A stretch of 34,095 nucleotides of DNA, from contig JAWPNA010000166.1 of NCBI GenBank assembly GCA_045402695.1, positions 1 to 34,095 of the forward strand, read 5' to 3'. The notes below the pieces were generated by a model. The model saw only the letters and a program-made list of their open reading frames with translations. It searched no databases and was not told the origin of the DNA. Of the stretch, positions 15,108-24,870 are shown one piece after another. The first letter of the stretch is position 1, and every line of letters begins with the position of its first letter. This DNA comes from JAWPNA01 sp045402695 (GTDB lineage Bacteria; Acidobacteriota; Polarisedimenticolia; JACPZX01; DASXTC01). The translations under genes were made by a program, and so were the position numbers.

Positions 15108-17570
15108 TCAGGCCTTGACCTGCTCACCGGCTGCCGGCTGCAGGGCCCCGCCTTCAAGCCAGTGGGCCAGCAGCCGGCGGATGCGATATGAATCGGCGGC
15201 GATCTCCTCCTCGCAACGTGACGGAGTGGCTCCCGAGAACGCCTTCGACCAAAGGGTGCGGATCAGGACCTGGTCATTCTCGTCCTCGAGGGGAGTCGGC
15301 TTGCGTCCGGTCGAGGCAAGGCGCATGTCGTCAGGCACGATCGCGCACGCCTGCCGGAACTCGTCGTACCTGCGCATCCCCTCAAGCAGCAACGCCGTGA
15401 CCTCTCCCACGACCTCCGGCGCGTTGCCACCTGTCTGCGGCTCGGAGGCTCGCCTCAAGGCAAAGGTGGCCGGCACGGGCTTCTCGAAGAGCTGGAACAC
15501 GGCGTCCTCTCCCTGCAGATGCCCCATCTGGCAGCTCTGGATCTTCCCCGCGTGGAGGTTCAGCGTCCCGATGATCCTGCCCTCCGCCCCCGTCAGAGTC
15601 AGGACTCCCGTCACCTTGGAATCGGCGAGGTTCTGCATGAGGTTCGGAAGGCCGAACAGGTCGAGATCGCCCGAGAGGCTCGCGCTGCCGGTCTCAGGCG
15701 GCCTGCGGGCAGGGTCGAATCCCGCGAGCGCCGCGCCCGCGGCCTCGGCGACCTGCTCTCCGGGAAAACCCTGGACGATTTCCGCGAACACCTGACGCAC
15801 CGCGGATGCGGGCGTCCCGGAAAGCGCTTCGATCAGGTGCAGCAGGTTTTCGTGCCTCTTCTTGAATGCGAAGCCGAAGATCTTCCTGGGCATCTGGCTT
15901 CTCAGGCTCTCGAGCAGGCGGTCCACGGCCTCCCGATCTCCCGAGAGATCCTGCTCGCCGAGGTCCGCGAGGCGGGCCATCGTGTCACCGAGCTGCGGGT
16001 TCCCGCCCAGCGCGTGATCCAGCACGGCACGACAGGCTGTAGGCGTGCCGAACCGCGCCAGAGCGGAGAGGATCTGGTCCAGGATTGTCCTTGTTTCCTG
16101 AGGATCCTCGGGCGGGTGCCGCTCCGAAAGGAGGGTAGCTTCGTACTCGGCCAGGCGGACGATGAGGGCCCTCTCGGACTTCCTGTGTTTGGTCTGTCCC
16201 AGGACCCCAATTGCCTCACGCGTCACCGGCAGCGGCTGGTCGCGGCTCGAGAATCGCGCCACCAGGTCCATTTCGTTCTCTACCGGCGCGTCCTGAGGGC
16301 GAGGGATGCGCCGCAGGAGATGAAGGAGGTTTCTCGTGTAGTACCACGCTTGTCCGACGTCTCCCGGCGCAGCTCCTTCGAGGCGCTTGAGCGCGGCGGC
16401 CCGCGCGGCGGGGCCGTGAGCCTCGAGCAGGATGAGAAGGAAATGACGGCGCTCCCGCTTCTGCTCGCCGTTCAGGTCGTCGAGGAGCCCGTTGGGTCGC
16501 AGTGCCGGAAAAAAAGTCAGGACCTTGCGCAACAGGGGGTGCCTGTCGGGCCTTTCCGTGAGCTTGCGCATCTCGTCCACGTTGAGCGATTCATGGGCCC
16601 TGTTGCGTATCGACTCGATGACTTGAGGATCCACTTTTTTCTCGGCGACGAGGCGATCCGCGAGGTCGAACATCGTGACGGCTGGACCGATCGCGCCCTG
16701 GTTGAACTGCTCGATGGCGGCCAGCACCATCTCGCGGAAGCGCTTGGCGCCCTCCGCCCTGTCGTTCGTCAACGTGATCAGCCGCTGCATCGCCTCCAGC
16801 GCGGGCCCGGAGGACGGCGCCCCGCCGTCCGCGACGGCCGATGCGGGGAGCGCCCATCCGGGCAGGCTGCGGCCAAGCTCCTTGAAGATCCGATCCGTCC
16901 CCGCTTCCACTCCCGCCTCGCGGAGGCGCGCGAGGAACTGATCCAGGTCCCCGGGGGTGCGCGAGCTGAGGGCGGCGGTGGCGACGATCTGGGACATCAG
17001 CCCGCCCCCGCCGGCCGCCGCGCCCGTGCCATGACCGGCCGCGCCCTTCATGCTGCTCTGGAGGCGCTCGATCAGAAGCGAAAAGCGTTTCAGCCCGCGG
17101 GCCGCCTCCTCCGAGAATGCGCCGCCGGCGCGAAGCGGCGAGGAACCGGCGCCCTGGGGGTGCAGGACCTGCGGCGGGGAGACCAGGTCCGCCTCCGGCC
17201 TGCCAAGGCCAGCCAGGTTCGACTTGAGAACCTCGCGATCCTCCTCTGGAGCACGGGCGATCATGAGCTTCTCGAGATCCTCGAGGTACTTTCGCAGGGT
17301 CGCTTTCGGAAGGAGCTGCAAGGCGCCCATCAGGTGGAGCTTCTTGAGTGCGTGGAAGTAGTAGTCGATCAGGGACAGTCCCTCCTGGGTGCCGCGGTAC
17401 TGGGCGGCGGCCCAGCCCTGGATCTGCGCGGCCGCCAGCTCCGGTGGTTGCTTGACGAGCAGCTCGATGGAGTCCGCCACCATCATTGGGGCGACGCGGT
17501 CGGAGAAATACTGCTGCATCTCGAAGAGAGCCTGTCGGATCTCCTCACGCACGGTGTCGTCGTAGCTCAT
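15108..17570 (-). CDS. DUF4388 (PATAN) domain protein with helical repeats
   Basis: About 820 residues. The N-terminal ~600 are alpha-helical, HEAT-like in the middle (LVARFSSRDQPLPVTREAIGVLGQ, ILDQILSALARFGTPTACRAVLDHAL, repeated helix pairs), with a low-complexity Gly/Ala insert near residue 195. Residues ~637-760 carry a DUF4388/PATAN domain: DLDLFGLPNLMQNLADSKVTG, VLTLTGAEGRIIGTLNLHAGKI, and the GEDAVFQLFEKPVPATFAL end. PATAN domains link signalling proteins in type IV pilus and gliding-related regulation. Cytosolic; no signal peptide. Start ATG 17570 with GAGG 5 nt before is preferred over GTG 17585. It has its own promoter. Confidence 0.8.
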   Translation of the reverse strand: MSYDDTVREEIRQALFEMQQYFSDRVAPMMVADSIELLVKQPPELAAAQIQGWAAAQYRGTQEGLSLIDYYFHALKKLHLMGALQLLPKATLRKYLEDLEKLMIARAPEEDREVLKSNLAGLGRPEADLVSPPQVLHPQGAGSSPLRAGGAFSEEAARGLKRFSLLIERLQSSMKGAAGHGTGAAAGGGGLMSQIVATAALSSRTPGDLDQFLARLREAGVEAGTDRIFKELGRSLPGWALPASAVADGGAPSSGPALEAMQRLITLTNDRAEGAKRFREMVLAAIEQFNQGAIGPAVTMFDLADRLVAEKKVDPQVIESIRNRAHESLNVDEMRKLTERPDRHPLLRKVLTFFPALRPNGLLDDLNGEQKRERRHFLLILLEAHGPAARAAALKRLEGAAPGDVGQAWYYTRNLLHLLRRIPRPQDAPVENEMDLVARFSSRDQPLPVTREAIGVLGQTKHRKSERALIVRLAEYEATLLSERHPPEDPQETRTILDQILSALARFGTPTACRAVLDHALGGNPQLGDTMARLADLGEQDLSGDREAVDRLLESLRSQMPRKIFGFAFKKRHENLLHLIEALSGTPASAVRQVFAEIVQGFPGEQVAEAAGAALAGFDPARRPPETGSASLSGDLDLFGLPNLMQNLADSKVTGVLTLTGAEGRIIGTLNLHAGKIQSCQMGHLQGEDAVFQLFEKPVPATFALRRASEPQTGGNAPEVVGEVTALLLEGMRRYDEFRQACAIVPDDMRLASTGRKPTPLEDENDQVLIRTLWSKAFSGATPSRCEEEIAADSYRIRRLLAHWLEGGALQPAAGEQVKA

Positions 17571-17652
17571 GAGGACCTCGCTCACCCAGCCCCGGCGGAT
17601 CTCGGGGCGCCACGTCCCGCGCGCTCCTCGCAGGAGGGCATACGGGTGGGCA

Positions 17653-17680
17653 AATATAGGGTGGGAGGATCCGAAGTCAA
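17653..17680 (-). promoter_or_regulatory. promoter of the DUF4388 gene
   Basis: The minus strand shows TTGACT (17675-17680), a 16-nt spacer and TATATT (17653-17658), about 80 nt upstream of ATG 17570. Good sigma-70-type match in otherwise GC-rich DNA. Confidence 0.6.
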
Positions 17681-17740
17681 AGCGCGCCCCGCCTGGGATT
17701 CCGGCCGGCGAGGGGGGCGTCCGTCCGCTTTGCCGGACCC

Positions 17741-19090
17741 CTACCTCTTCATGAGATCCATCAGGGCTGCGGTCATGGCCTTCACGCCGGTGCGGATCGC
17801 AGGCTCGGGCAGCGGCTGAAAGAGGCTCGAGTGAAGGGAGGGAAGAGGGGAGCCGGTTTCTCTGCTCCGAGCGACCTTCTCCGGATCGACGGCGCCAAGC
17901 CAGAAAAGACAGGTCGGGATCTTCTGCCCCTCGAGGCCCAGGCGGCCGAAGTCTTCGCTACCCATGATGGGGGGCCACTTCACGACGTTCTCGGCACCCA
18001 GCGTCCTCTCCAGCACGTCCGACAGGCGGTGGGTCAGGTCCGGGTCGTTGTAGGTCGCCGGAGCGAACTCGGTCTCGCTCGCCCGGACGATCGGCGCCCG
18101 ATCCTCCGGGATGCCTGCCGCCCTGGAGGTCTCCACGCTGATCCGCTCGATGGAGGCGAGGATCTTCTGTCTCACATCCTCCTTGTAGGCCCTTACCGTG
18201 AGCTGCAGCTCCACTTGGTCGGGGATGATGTTGCGTTTGGTGCCGCCGTGGATCGAGCCCACGGTGACGACCGCCGGGTCCAGGGGGGAGATCTCGCGGC
18301 TCACGATCGTCTGCAGGGCCATGATGATCTGGGCGGAAACGACGATCGGGTCCTTCGTGGCCTCGGGCCTCGACCCATGGCCGCCGAGGCCTCGCACGGT
18401 GATGTCCACTGACGTGGAGCTTGCCAGGGCGAATCCCGGGGACCAGCCCACCTTGCCCGCCTCCAGCTCGGCGTTGTCATGGAGGGCGAGGGCGAAGTCG
18501 GGGCGGGGGAACCGTTCGTACAGACCGTCAGCCAGCAGGGCGGCGGCTCCGTCAATCGTCTCCTCGGCAGGCTGCCCGACGAGGACGAGCGTGCCACGCC
18601 AGCGTTCTTTCATCCGGGCCATCACCCGGGCCGTCCCGAGGAGCGACGTCATGTGGAGGTCGTGCCCACACGCGTGCATGACGGCGACCTCCTGGCCCGA
18701 GTCGTTCTTCACCCGCACCTTGCTCGCGTAAGGCAGGGAGGTTCTCTCCTCCACGGGCAGCGCATCCATGTCGGTCCGCACGAGCACCGTCGGACCCTCT
18801 GAGTTCTTCATAACGGCCACCACGCCGTACCCGGTCCACTCAGGAGGATGGAACTTCCCCACGCGCTCGGTGACGACGTATCCGCTCGCTCTCAGCTCGC
18901 CGGCGAGCAGTGCGGAGGTCTTCTCCTCGTGATGCGATAGCTCGGGGGAGGCATGGAGCTTCTGGTACGTTTCGATCAGGCCCGCCATCTCCCGGTCCAG
19001 CATCGCATCTACGGATTCGACTGCTCGCCCGCCGGCCGCCATCAGAAGGCCGCCGAGAAGAACGCCGAGGAGTGTCGCGTCGCTCATCAT
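17741..19090 (-). CDS. exported M20-family amidohydrolase/peptidase
   Basis: 449 residues with a hydrophobic N-terminal signal segment (LLGVLLGGLLMAAGGRA). M20 motifs: VLVRTDMDALPVEE, HACGHDLHMTSLLG (metal ligands C141, H143 and the following Asp/His), QPAEETIDGAAALL (catalytic/metal Glu pair), LHDN, GGHGSRP of the lid domain, and a late MGSEDFGRL plus SLHSS. This matches the amidohydrolase subgroup (hippurate and N-acyl-amino-acid hydrolases). It likely removes acyl groups or cleaves small peptides in the periplasm. ATG 19090 overlaps the stop of the upstream M14 gene in an ATGA arrangement, so the two peptidases are coupled. The longer upstream frame of this ORF is a shadow of the M14 gene. 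Confidence 0.92.
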   Translation of the reverse strand: MMSDATLLGVLLGGLLMAAGGRAVESVDAMLDREMAGLIETYQKLHASPELSHHEEKTSALLAGELRASGYVVTERVGKFHPPEWTGYGVVAVMKNSEGPTVLVRTDMDALPVEERTSLPYASKVRVKNDSGQEVAVMHACGHDLHMTSLLGTARVMARMKERWRGTLVLVGQPAEETIDGAAALLADGLYERFPRPDFALALHDNAELEAGKVGWSPGFALASSTSVDITVRGLGGHGSRPEATKDPIVVSAQIIMALQTIVSREISPLDPAVVTVGSIHGGTKRNIIPDQVELQLTVRAYKEDVRQKILASIERISVETSRAAGIPEDRAPIVRASETEFAPATYNDPDLTHRLSDVLERTLGAENVVKWPPIMGSEDFGRLGLEGQKIPTCLFWLGAVDPEKVARSRETGSPLPSLHSSLFQPLPEPAIRTGVKAMTAALMDLMKR

Positions 19091-20832
19091 GGCAGGGGTT
19101 CCGCCGGGAACTCCCGCTGTGCCATCACGAGCCCCACGGGATAGAGTCCGATGCGGTTGTCCCACCAGGGGCTCCGGCGGTAGAAGAAATCCAGACGCTT
19201 TGCGGGGCTCGCGGCGAACGCGGGATCGGCCAGCGCCTTTTCGAACTCGGCCTTCAGCGCCGGGTCCTTGGCGAGCATCTCGCGGGAGAGGCTCTCCATC
19301 ACGTACGCTTCCGCATACTCCTTCTGCTCGAAGATGGCGTCGAAGAAACCCCAGGCAACGAACGAATCGGGCCCCTGCGGCTCCAGCAGGTGGACCGCCA
19401 CCGCCGAGGATCTCTGATCCGCCGGCACCACGACCGATCCCGCGGGGTAGGTGCGCTGCTCCGACTTGATGCGCTCGGTCTTGAAGGTGGCCGTGTGGCG
19501 CCCTTCGAAGGGGGCGGTCTGCCAGGACGGCTCGGTGAGTCGGTAGCCGTCGAAGGCGCCCGTCACGGGTTCCTTCAGGCGCAGGAGCCGCAGACCGTGC
19601 GCCTTCAGCACGTCGATCACCTCGGTCCATTGCGGGGGCACGATGTACGCCGCGGGTTTCTCGACCGAGACGAGGGGCTCGATCTCGTCCGAGCGATCAA
19701 CCTCCAGATCCAGCGGCTCTTTTCCATACAGGATACGAACCGTCCCGGAGACCTCGCTCAGCTCCCGTCGGTACCCGACTCCGTGGAACGTGACCTTGCG
19801 CGCGCGATCGGTGGTGCGGAAGACCAGAGGGACGATCCCGGGCCGCGCCGCTCGCGCGTCGGCCAGCTTCACCGCTTCTTTCAGGGCGTCCGCGTCGCGG
19901 TTCACCTCCTCGAGGAGCGCGCGCAGCGTGTCGTAGGTTCCGATGACCCGCGTGCGATAGTCCTTCAGCATGTGCGTCTCGATGAGGAACGATGGGCGAT
20001 TCTGCAGCGCGGCGTAGCTCGTGGAAAACCTCGGAGTGGGCGGGAAGCTCACCAGCCCGGCGGCGGGATCGGCGTCATCCTTGAGAAAGATGAAGGGCGA
20101 GGAAAGATGACCGGAGGCCTCCAGAGCAGCCACGGCATGATCCTCCACGACCGACCGGATCCAGGCCGCCACCGAGGGCGGCGCGTTGGGACCGGTCTCG
20201 ATATAGTAGGTCACGTCGTACCTGTAGTCGGCTCCGTCGGTGACGTGGCAGTCGATCAAAAGGTCGGGCCACCACGAAATGAAGAGCTTCAGCCATGCCC
20301 GGGTCTCCACGGCGTCGGCCTTCATGTAGTCGCGGTTCAGGTTCAGGTTGCGCGAGGTCACGCGCCATCCCTGCTCCTTGGGACCATCCTGGTTGATGCG
20401 GTTGAACGCACCGAAGCGCTCGTGGCCATCCACGTTGTAGATCGGCATGAACAGAATGATGGCGCGCTCCAGCAGAGCGGCGTGCCGCCTGGTGACGGCG
20501 ATGTCGCGCAGGAGCATCAGCCCCGCGTCCTTGCCATCGATCTCTCCGGCGTGGATGCCGGCCTGGATCAGCACAACGGGCTTGCCCGTCCTCTGGGCCG
20601 CGGCCGGATCGAAGGCTCTGTCCTTCGACGCGATGACGAGAATCAGGTCGCGCCCTTCGGGACTCTTGCCGAACGAAGTCACCTTGATCCACGGAGAGTC
20701 CCTCTCGAGACGCCGGCAGTCCTGCAGCGTCTCTTCGTAACGCGATGTCTCCAGAAAGCCGGTCCGCTCGGCGCGTGTGAGCCAGGGCGGCGCCGCCAGT
20801 GCCATCGCCATCATGACAAGCGCGGTTTCCAT
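19087..20832 (-). CDS. exported M14-family zinc carboxypeptidase
   Basis: 581 residues with a short signal peptide (METALVMMAMALA). The N-terminal ~330 residues form a zinc carboxypeptidase domain with GIHAGEIDG (ligands H94, E97), MPIYNVDGHERF, the substrate-site segment NLNLNRDYMKADAVETRAW, LLIDCHVTDG (third ligand His) and catalytic Glu in FLIETHMLKDYRTR. A C-terminal beta-rich region of ~250 residues follows, as in bacterial M14 proteins of similar size. Start ATG 20832 is preceded by AAGGAG with a 7-nt spacer. It is first in a two-gene peptidase unit and is followed directly by the M20 enzyme, suggesting stepwise degradation of extracellular peptides. Confidence 0.93.
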   Translation of the reverse strand: METALVMMAMALAAPPWLTRAERTGFLETSRYEETLQDCRRLERDSPWIKVTSFGKSPEGRDLILVIASKDRAFDPAAAQRTGKPVVLIQAGIHAGEIDGKDAGLMLLRDIAVTRRHAALLERAIILFMPIYNVDGHERFGAFNRINQDGPKEQGWRVTSRNLNLNRDYMKADAVETRAWLKLFISWWPDLLIDCHVTDGADYRYDVTYYIETGPNAPPSVAAWIRSVVEDHAVAALEASGHLSSPFIFLKDDADPAAGLVSFPPTPRFSTSYAALQNRPSFLIETHMLKDYRTRVIGTYDTLRALLEEVNRDADALKEAVKLADARAARPGIVPLVFRTTDRARKVTFHGVGYRRELSEVSGTVRILYGKEPLDLEVDRSDEIEPLVSVEKPAAYIVPPQWTEVIDVLKAHGLRLLRLKEPVTGAFDGYRLTEPSWQTAPFEGRHTATFKTERIKSEQRTYPAGSVVVPADQRSSAVAVHLLEPQGPDSFVAWGFFDAIFEQKEYAEAYVMESLSREMLAKDPALKAEFEKALADPAFAASPAKRLDFFYRRSPWWDNRIGLYPVGLVMAQREFPAEPLP

Positions 20833-20918
20833 CAGGTCGCTCCTTAGCAGGGTGGAAAACGAGCGTGCATTCTCTCACAACTTGCCCGGCGAGCGACGAC
20901 AAGGGTAACCTGGAGCAC

Positions 20919-21917
20919 ATGATCCTGCGTGACGCCCGCCCGGAGGAAATCGATGCAATCCTGTCCCACACCCAGGCGCTGTGGGGGGACGGACTGCCTC
21001 TGGCCGCCTACCGGGAGTTCGTCGGCGCGCTGATGCAGAGCGGATGGGCGAAGTCCTCGCCGGGCAACTACCGCTTCCTGGTTCTTAAGGAGGGTGAGAA
21101 GGGCGATCCGCTTGCGGCCATGAAACTCTATCGTTTCGGGGCGCGACTTCTCGGCGAGAGCATCTCGGTGGGTGGTGTCGGGGCCGTCTTCACTCTTCCC
21201 GCGGGCCGCCGCCGCGGGCGCGCCGCGCAGATGCTGCGCCTCGCGCACGGCATCATGCGGCAACGAGGCGACGCGCTGTCTCTGCTGTTCTCCGAGATCG
21301 GGCCCGACTACTACGCAGGGCAGGGATACAGACGGCTTCCATCCTGTGCCGCCTGGATCCGAGTGCCCTCCGCGGGCTCCACGCCATCGCGTCCAAGACG
21401 CATGCGGGGCGATGAAGTCGAACGGGTGGCGCGGATCCGGGATGCGGAGGACGGAGAGGCTGCTTTCAGCCTCGTGAGAGACATCGAGTACTGGAAGTAT
21501 CTGCTGGAGAGGGCCTCGTATCCCACGCTGTACTTCGGCGCCGAGTCATGGGAGAGCCGCGTTGCGCTGGCGGGGGATGAGGGATACCTCTGGTCGAGGT
21601 TCAAGAGCGCGGGCGGCGTCGTTAGCGCGGAGCTTCTGGAGTTCGGCGAGATGAGGCCCGGGGAGGTCCTCCCGGCGCTGCTGGACGACCTCTTCGAGGA
21701 GTGCCGCAGCCGGGGAGCTGCTCGCGTGCACACCTGGCTGACCCCCGCGCAGGCCTGCCGCGATCCGAGGCTGCGAACGCCGCCCGAGACGCTCCCGGCT
21801 CCTGCGCCACCCAGGTCTTCCGTGAGCACGATGTGGCTCCCGCTCGACGAGGGGATCACACCCGCGCTCATGAGCTGCGAGGAGAGGGTGTCGTTCCGCC
21901 TGACCGATCTGTTCTAA
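20919..21917 (+). CDS. GNAT-family N-acetyltransferase
   Basis: 332 residues. The N-terminal GNAT core has MILRDARPEEIDAILS, YRFLVLKEG, VGGVGAVFTLPAGRRRGRAAQMLRLAHGIMRQRGDALSLLFSEIGPDYYAGQGYRRL. The acetyl-CoA pyrophosphate loop is the R-R-x-G-x-A run, and Y/GY at the core end is typical. About 170 further residues form a second domain, as in Eis-like tandem GNATs. The substrate is unknown. ATG 20919 is preferred over ATG 20865, which adds a non-conserved tail; the Shine-Dalgarno sequence is weak. It is divergent from the peptidase operon (86 bp) and 18 nt upstream of the ABC-F gene. Confidence 0.85.
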   Translation: MILRDARPEEIDAILSHTQALWGDGLPLAAYREFVGALMQSGWAKSSPGNYRFLVLKEGEKGDPLAAMKLYRFGARLLGESISVGGVGAVFTLPAGRRRGRAAQMLRLAHGIMRQRGDALSLLFSEIGPDYYAGQGYRRLPSCAAWIRVPSAGSTPSRPRRMRGDEVERVARIRDAEDGEAAFSLVRDIEYWKYLLERASYPTLYFGAESWESRVALAGDEGYLWSRFKSAGGVVSAELLEFGEMRPGEVLPALLDDLFEECRSRGAARVHTWLTPAQACRDPRLRTPPETLPAPAPPRSSVSTMWLPLDEGITPALMSCEERVSFRLTDLF

Positions 21918-21935
21918 CAGACCTGAACCCATTAC

Positions 21936-23882
21936 ATGCTCCGTCTCGAATCGATCTCCAAGTCGTACGGCGCGCGAGAGGTCCTCAAGGACCTCACTTG
22001 GGCGGTGCCGCCGCACGCGCACGTGGGACTTGTGGGCAGGAACGGCTCGGGCAAGACGACCCTGCTGCGGTTGATCCTCGGAGAGGAGGAGCCCGACGCG
22101 GGAAGGGTGGAGCGTCCTCGCGGTACGACGTTCGGATACCTGCCCCAGGAAGGGGCCCGGCCGGCCGGAGGCACGGTGCTTGAGGAGCTGTTGTCACGGT
22201 TCCCCGCAATCGTGAAGCTCGAGGCCGAGCTGACTTCGGCCCATGAGGAGATGGCGCACGCGAAGGGCCGCGTCCTGGAAGATCTCACGCGACTCGCGGG
22301 CGACCTGCAGCACCGGTTCGAGGCGGCCGGCGGGTTCCGCATCGAGTCGGAGGCGAAGCGCATCCTGACGGGACTGGGATTCGCCCCGACGGACCACGCG
22401 CGCCCGCTGGAGGAGATGTCGGGCGGGTACAGGATGCGCGCGGCGCTGGGGGCGCTGCTGCTGATGCGTCCCGACTACCTGCTGCTGGATGAGCCGACCA
22501 ATCACCTGGACCTGGAGGCGGTGGCTTGGCTCGAGTCGTACTTGGCGGAGATCGAGTCGGGCCTGATCATCGTCTCCCACGATCGCACCTTCCTGAACCA
22601 CCTCGCCACGTCCATCGCCGACATGGATCGAGGTCGTCTCGCGGTGTACGCGGGCAACTATGATCGATATCGCGTCCAGAAGGAATCGGCGCGCGATCGC
22701 GCGCGCGCGGCCGCGGCGCAGGAGGCGCACCGCGTGGGCGAGGTGGAGCGTTTCATCGAACGGTTCCGGTACAAGGCCACGAAGGCGAGGCAGGTCCAGA
22801 GCCGCATCAAGATGCTGGAGAAGATGAAGCACACCGAGGTCCCCCCGGACGAGAAGACCTGGCGATTCCTGCTCCCTTCCGCCCCTCGATCGGCCGCCCG
22901 CGCTCTTCGCCTGGTGAAGGTATCGAAGAGCTACGAAGGCCGGCGCGTGCTGGGGGCGCGCGACGCCGGCATCGATCTGGAGCTTCACCGTGGAGAGAGG
23001 CTCGCGCTGGTGGGGCCCAACGGTTGCGGCAAGAGCACGCTGCTCAAGATGATCGCCGGGCTCGTGCCGCCCGATGACGGCGGTGTCGAGCTGGGCGAGA
23101 AGGTGGCGTTGCACTACTTCGCACAACACGTGCTGGAGACACTGACGCCAGGCCGCACGGTGCTTCAGGAGATGCAGGCGTGGGCGCCGGCGCGGGCGCC
23201 GGGCGAGTTGCGATCCCTTCTCGGGATTTTCCAGTTTTCAGGAGAGGATGTCTTCAAGACGGTCGAAGTCCTGTCGGGCGGCGAGAAGAGCCGACTCGCC
23301 CTGGCGCGGCTCATGCTAGACCCGGGAAACTTCCTGGTGCTCGACGAGCCGACCAACCACCTGGACCTCCCCGCGCGGGAGGCGCTGGAGGGGGCGTTGG
23401 CCCGCTACGACGGCACGCTGCTGTTCGTCTCGCACGATCGCTACTTCATCAACAAGGTGGCGACGAGAGTGGCCGGGTTGGTGGCCGGGGAGTTGAAGGT
23501 GCACGATGGCGACTACGATGCATGGCATGCGTGGATGGCCCGTCCGGATGCCGCGGCGCCGCTCGTTGTTGCTGCGGCGTCGGGCAGGAAAGTGGGCAAG
23601 GAGCTGAAGCGCGTGGAGGCGGAGGCACGCAACGAGAAGAATCGCAGGCAGCGCACCTGCCGGCAGCGCGTGGCCTCCATGGAGGAGGCGATCACGGCCG
23701 CCGAATCGAAGCTCGACGAGATCGAAGCGCGCCTCGCCGACCCGGCGACCTACCGTGCCGAGGGCCTCGCCCGCTCGCTGGGGGAGCAGAAGAAGTCGGT
23801 CCAGGTCGAGCTGTCGCGCCTCAACCGCGAGTGGGAGGATGCCCTCGAGGAGCTGGAGCGTGCGGAGGCGGAGGCGCGATGA
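21936..23882 (+). CDS. ABC-F family ATPase (Uup/YheS-like)
   Basis: 648 residues, two ABC cassettes and no membrane segments. Cassette 1: GRNGSGKTT, signature EMSGGYRMR, Walker B YLLLDEPTNHLD. An interdomain linker follows with the charged ERFIERFRYKATKARQVQSR helix pair that reaches toward the ribosomal P-site. Cassette 2: GPNGCGKST, signature LSGGEKSRLALA, FLVLDEPTNHLD. A C-terminal coiled coil (about 560-648) is rich in Glu/Arg. Length and C-terminal coiled coil fit Uup/YheS-type translation factors, which act on stalled ribosomes. It follows the acetyltransferase by 18 nt with no strong Shine-Dalgarno sequence, so it is probably in the same transcript. Confidence 0.95.
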   Translation: MLRLESISKSYGAREVLKDLTWAVPPHAHVGLVGRNGSGKTTLLRLILGEEEPDAGRVERPRGTTFGYLPQEGARPAGGTVLEELLSRFPAIVKLEAELTSAHEEMAHAKGRVLEDLTRLAGDLQHRFEAAGGFRIESEAKRILTGLGFAPTDHARPLEEMSGGYRMRAALGALLLMRPDYLLLDEPTNHLDLEAVAWLESYLAEIESGLIIVSHDRTFLNHLATSIADMDRGRLAVYAGNYDRYRVQKESARDRARAAAAQEAHRVGEVERFIERFRYKATKARQVQSRIKMLEKMKHTEVPPDEKTWRFLLPSAPRSAARALRLVKVSKSYEGRRVLGARDAGIDLELHRGERLALVGPNGCGKSTLLKMIAGLVPPDDGGVELGEKVALHYFAQHVLETLTPGRTVLQEMQAWAPARAPGELRSLLGIFQFSGEDVFKTVEVLSGGEKSRLALARLMLDPGNFLVLDEPTNHLDLPAREALEGALARYDGTLLFVSHDRYFINKVATRVAGLVAGELKVHDGDYDAWHAWMARPDAAAPLVVAAASGRKVGKELKRVEAEARNEKNRRQRTCRQRVASMEEAITAAESKLDEIEARLADPATYRAEGLARSLGEQKKSVQVELSRLNREWEDALEELERAEAEAR

Positions 23883-23953
23883 TCAGGAGATCGCTGGAGC
23901 TCTCATCCCTGCGGCCGCGGCGGATGTTGCGCCCTTGCCAGCGACTTCTTGCC

Positions 23954-24826
23954 TCATCCCCTTCCACGCGGCGGCACCCGCTCGCCCCGGTTGCGATAGT
24001 ACTGCTTGATCTTCTCCCACGCCTCTTTCGCGGTCTCGGCGTGACGGAACAGCTTCAGGTCACCAGGAGCGATGACCCCCTCATCGCGCAGGAACTCGAA
24101 GTTGATGGCCCGCGACCAGAACTCCCGGCCGAAGAGAATGACCGGCAGCCGTTTCACCTTCCCCGTCTGCACCAGGGTAAGCGTCTCGAACAGCTCGTCC
24201 ATCGTCCCGTACCCGCCCGGGAAGGCTACCATCGCCTTGGCGCGCATCATGAAGTGCATCTTGCGCAGCGCGAAGTAGTGAAACTGGAAGCACAGCTCCG
24301 GGGTGATGTAGGGGTTGGGCTCTTGCTCCGCCGGCATCGTGATGTTGAGACCGATGCTCATGCATCCTGCGTCGTGGGCGCCCCGGTTTGCGGCTTCCAT
24401 GATGCCGGGACCCCCGCCCGTCACGATGACGTAGTCGCGGCGGCCGTCGGTTTGACAGGCGGTCGAGACGAGACGCGCGAGCTCCCGCGCCTCGTCGTAA
24501 TAGTTCGTCTTGGCCAGGAGTCTTCTGGCGGCGGCCAGCTCCTGCGCCAGTGAGCCGTTAGCCCGATCGGCCGCCAGCCTCTTCTCCAGCGCGGCGACAA
24601 CCGGCTTGAGCGTGGACCTCTCCTCGATGCGGGTGCTGCCGAAGACCACTACGGTGGATCTGATGCTCTGCTCCTTGAGCATCAACTCGGGCTTCAGGAG
24701 CTCGAGCTCGAGCCGCACCGGACGGAGGTCCTCGCGATGGAGAAAGTCCACATCCTCGTATGCCCGCCGGTAGGCGGGAGATCTCTTGAGGCGCTCGATC
24801 CGTTTCCTGGCGGTCTTCTTGTACAA
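23954..24826 (-). CDS. LOG-family (TIGR00730-like) Rossmann-fold protein
   Basis: 290 residues. The core has VVVFGSTR, YVIVTGGGPGIMEAANRGAHDAG, FALRKMHFMMRAKAMVAFPGGYGTMDELFETLTLVQTGK. The PGGxGTxxE motif is the catalytic signature of LOG phosphoribohydrolases, which release base from nucleoside 5'-monophosphates; older databases call them lysine decarboxylases. It has ~80 extra N-terminal residues compared with short LOG proteins. TTG 24826 is the start, with AGGAGGAG and a 6-nt gap. It lies 44 nt after the metallo-RNase gene on the same strand and is convergent with the ABC-F gene. Confidence 0.9.
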   Translation of the reverse strand: MYKKTARKRIERLKRSPAYRRAYEDVDFLHREDLRPVRLELELLKPELMLKEQSIRSTVVVFGSTRIEERSTLKPVVAALEKRLAADRANGSLAQELAAARRLLAKTNYYDEARELARLVSTACQTDGRRDYVIVTGGGPGIMEAANRGAHDAGCMSIGLNITMPAEQEPNPYITPELCFQFHYFALRKMHFMMRAKAMVAFPGGYGTMDELFETLTLVQTGKVKRLPVILFGREFWSRAINFEFLRDEGVIAPGDLKLFRHAETAKEAWEKIKQYYRNRGERVPPRGRG

Positions 24827-24870
24827 CGCCCGCTCCTCCTTCCGATCTCGGCGTCACCCAGCGCGCCGTC

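Noticed and set aside
15519..17819. 766-codon plus-strand ORF opposite the DUF4388 gene
   Set aside because: Antisense shadow; Arg/Glu/Val-rich with no recognisable domain, whereas the minus strand has a clear PATAN domain, promoter and Shine-Dalgarno sequence.
19091..19630. N-terminal extension of the M20 peptidase frame
   Set aside because: It overlaps the M14 coding region and is Arg/Gly-rich; the signal peptide and ATGA overlap place the start at 19090.
18910..20847. 645-codon plus-strand ORF opposite the M14/M20 peptidases
   Set aside because: Antisense of two enzymes with intact catalytic motifs.
22680..22715. alternating CGCG-rich run as a structural element
   Set aside because: It encodes the Arg/Ala-rich linker of the ABC-F protein and needs no other explanation.
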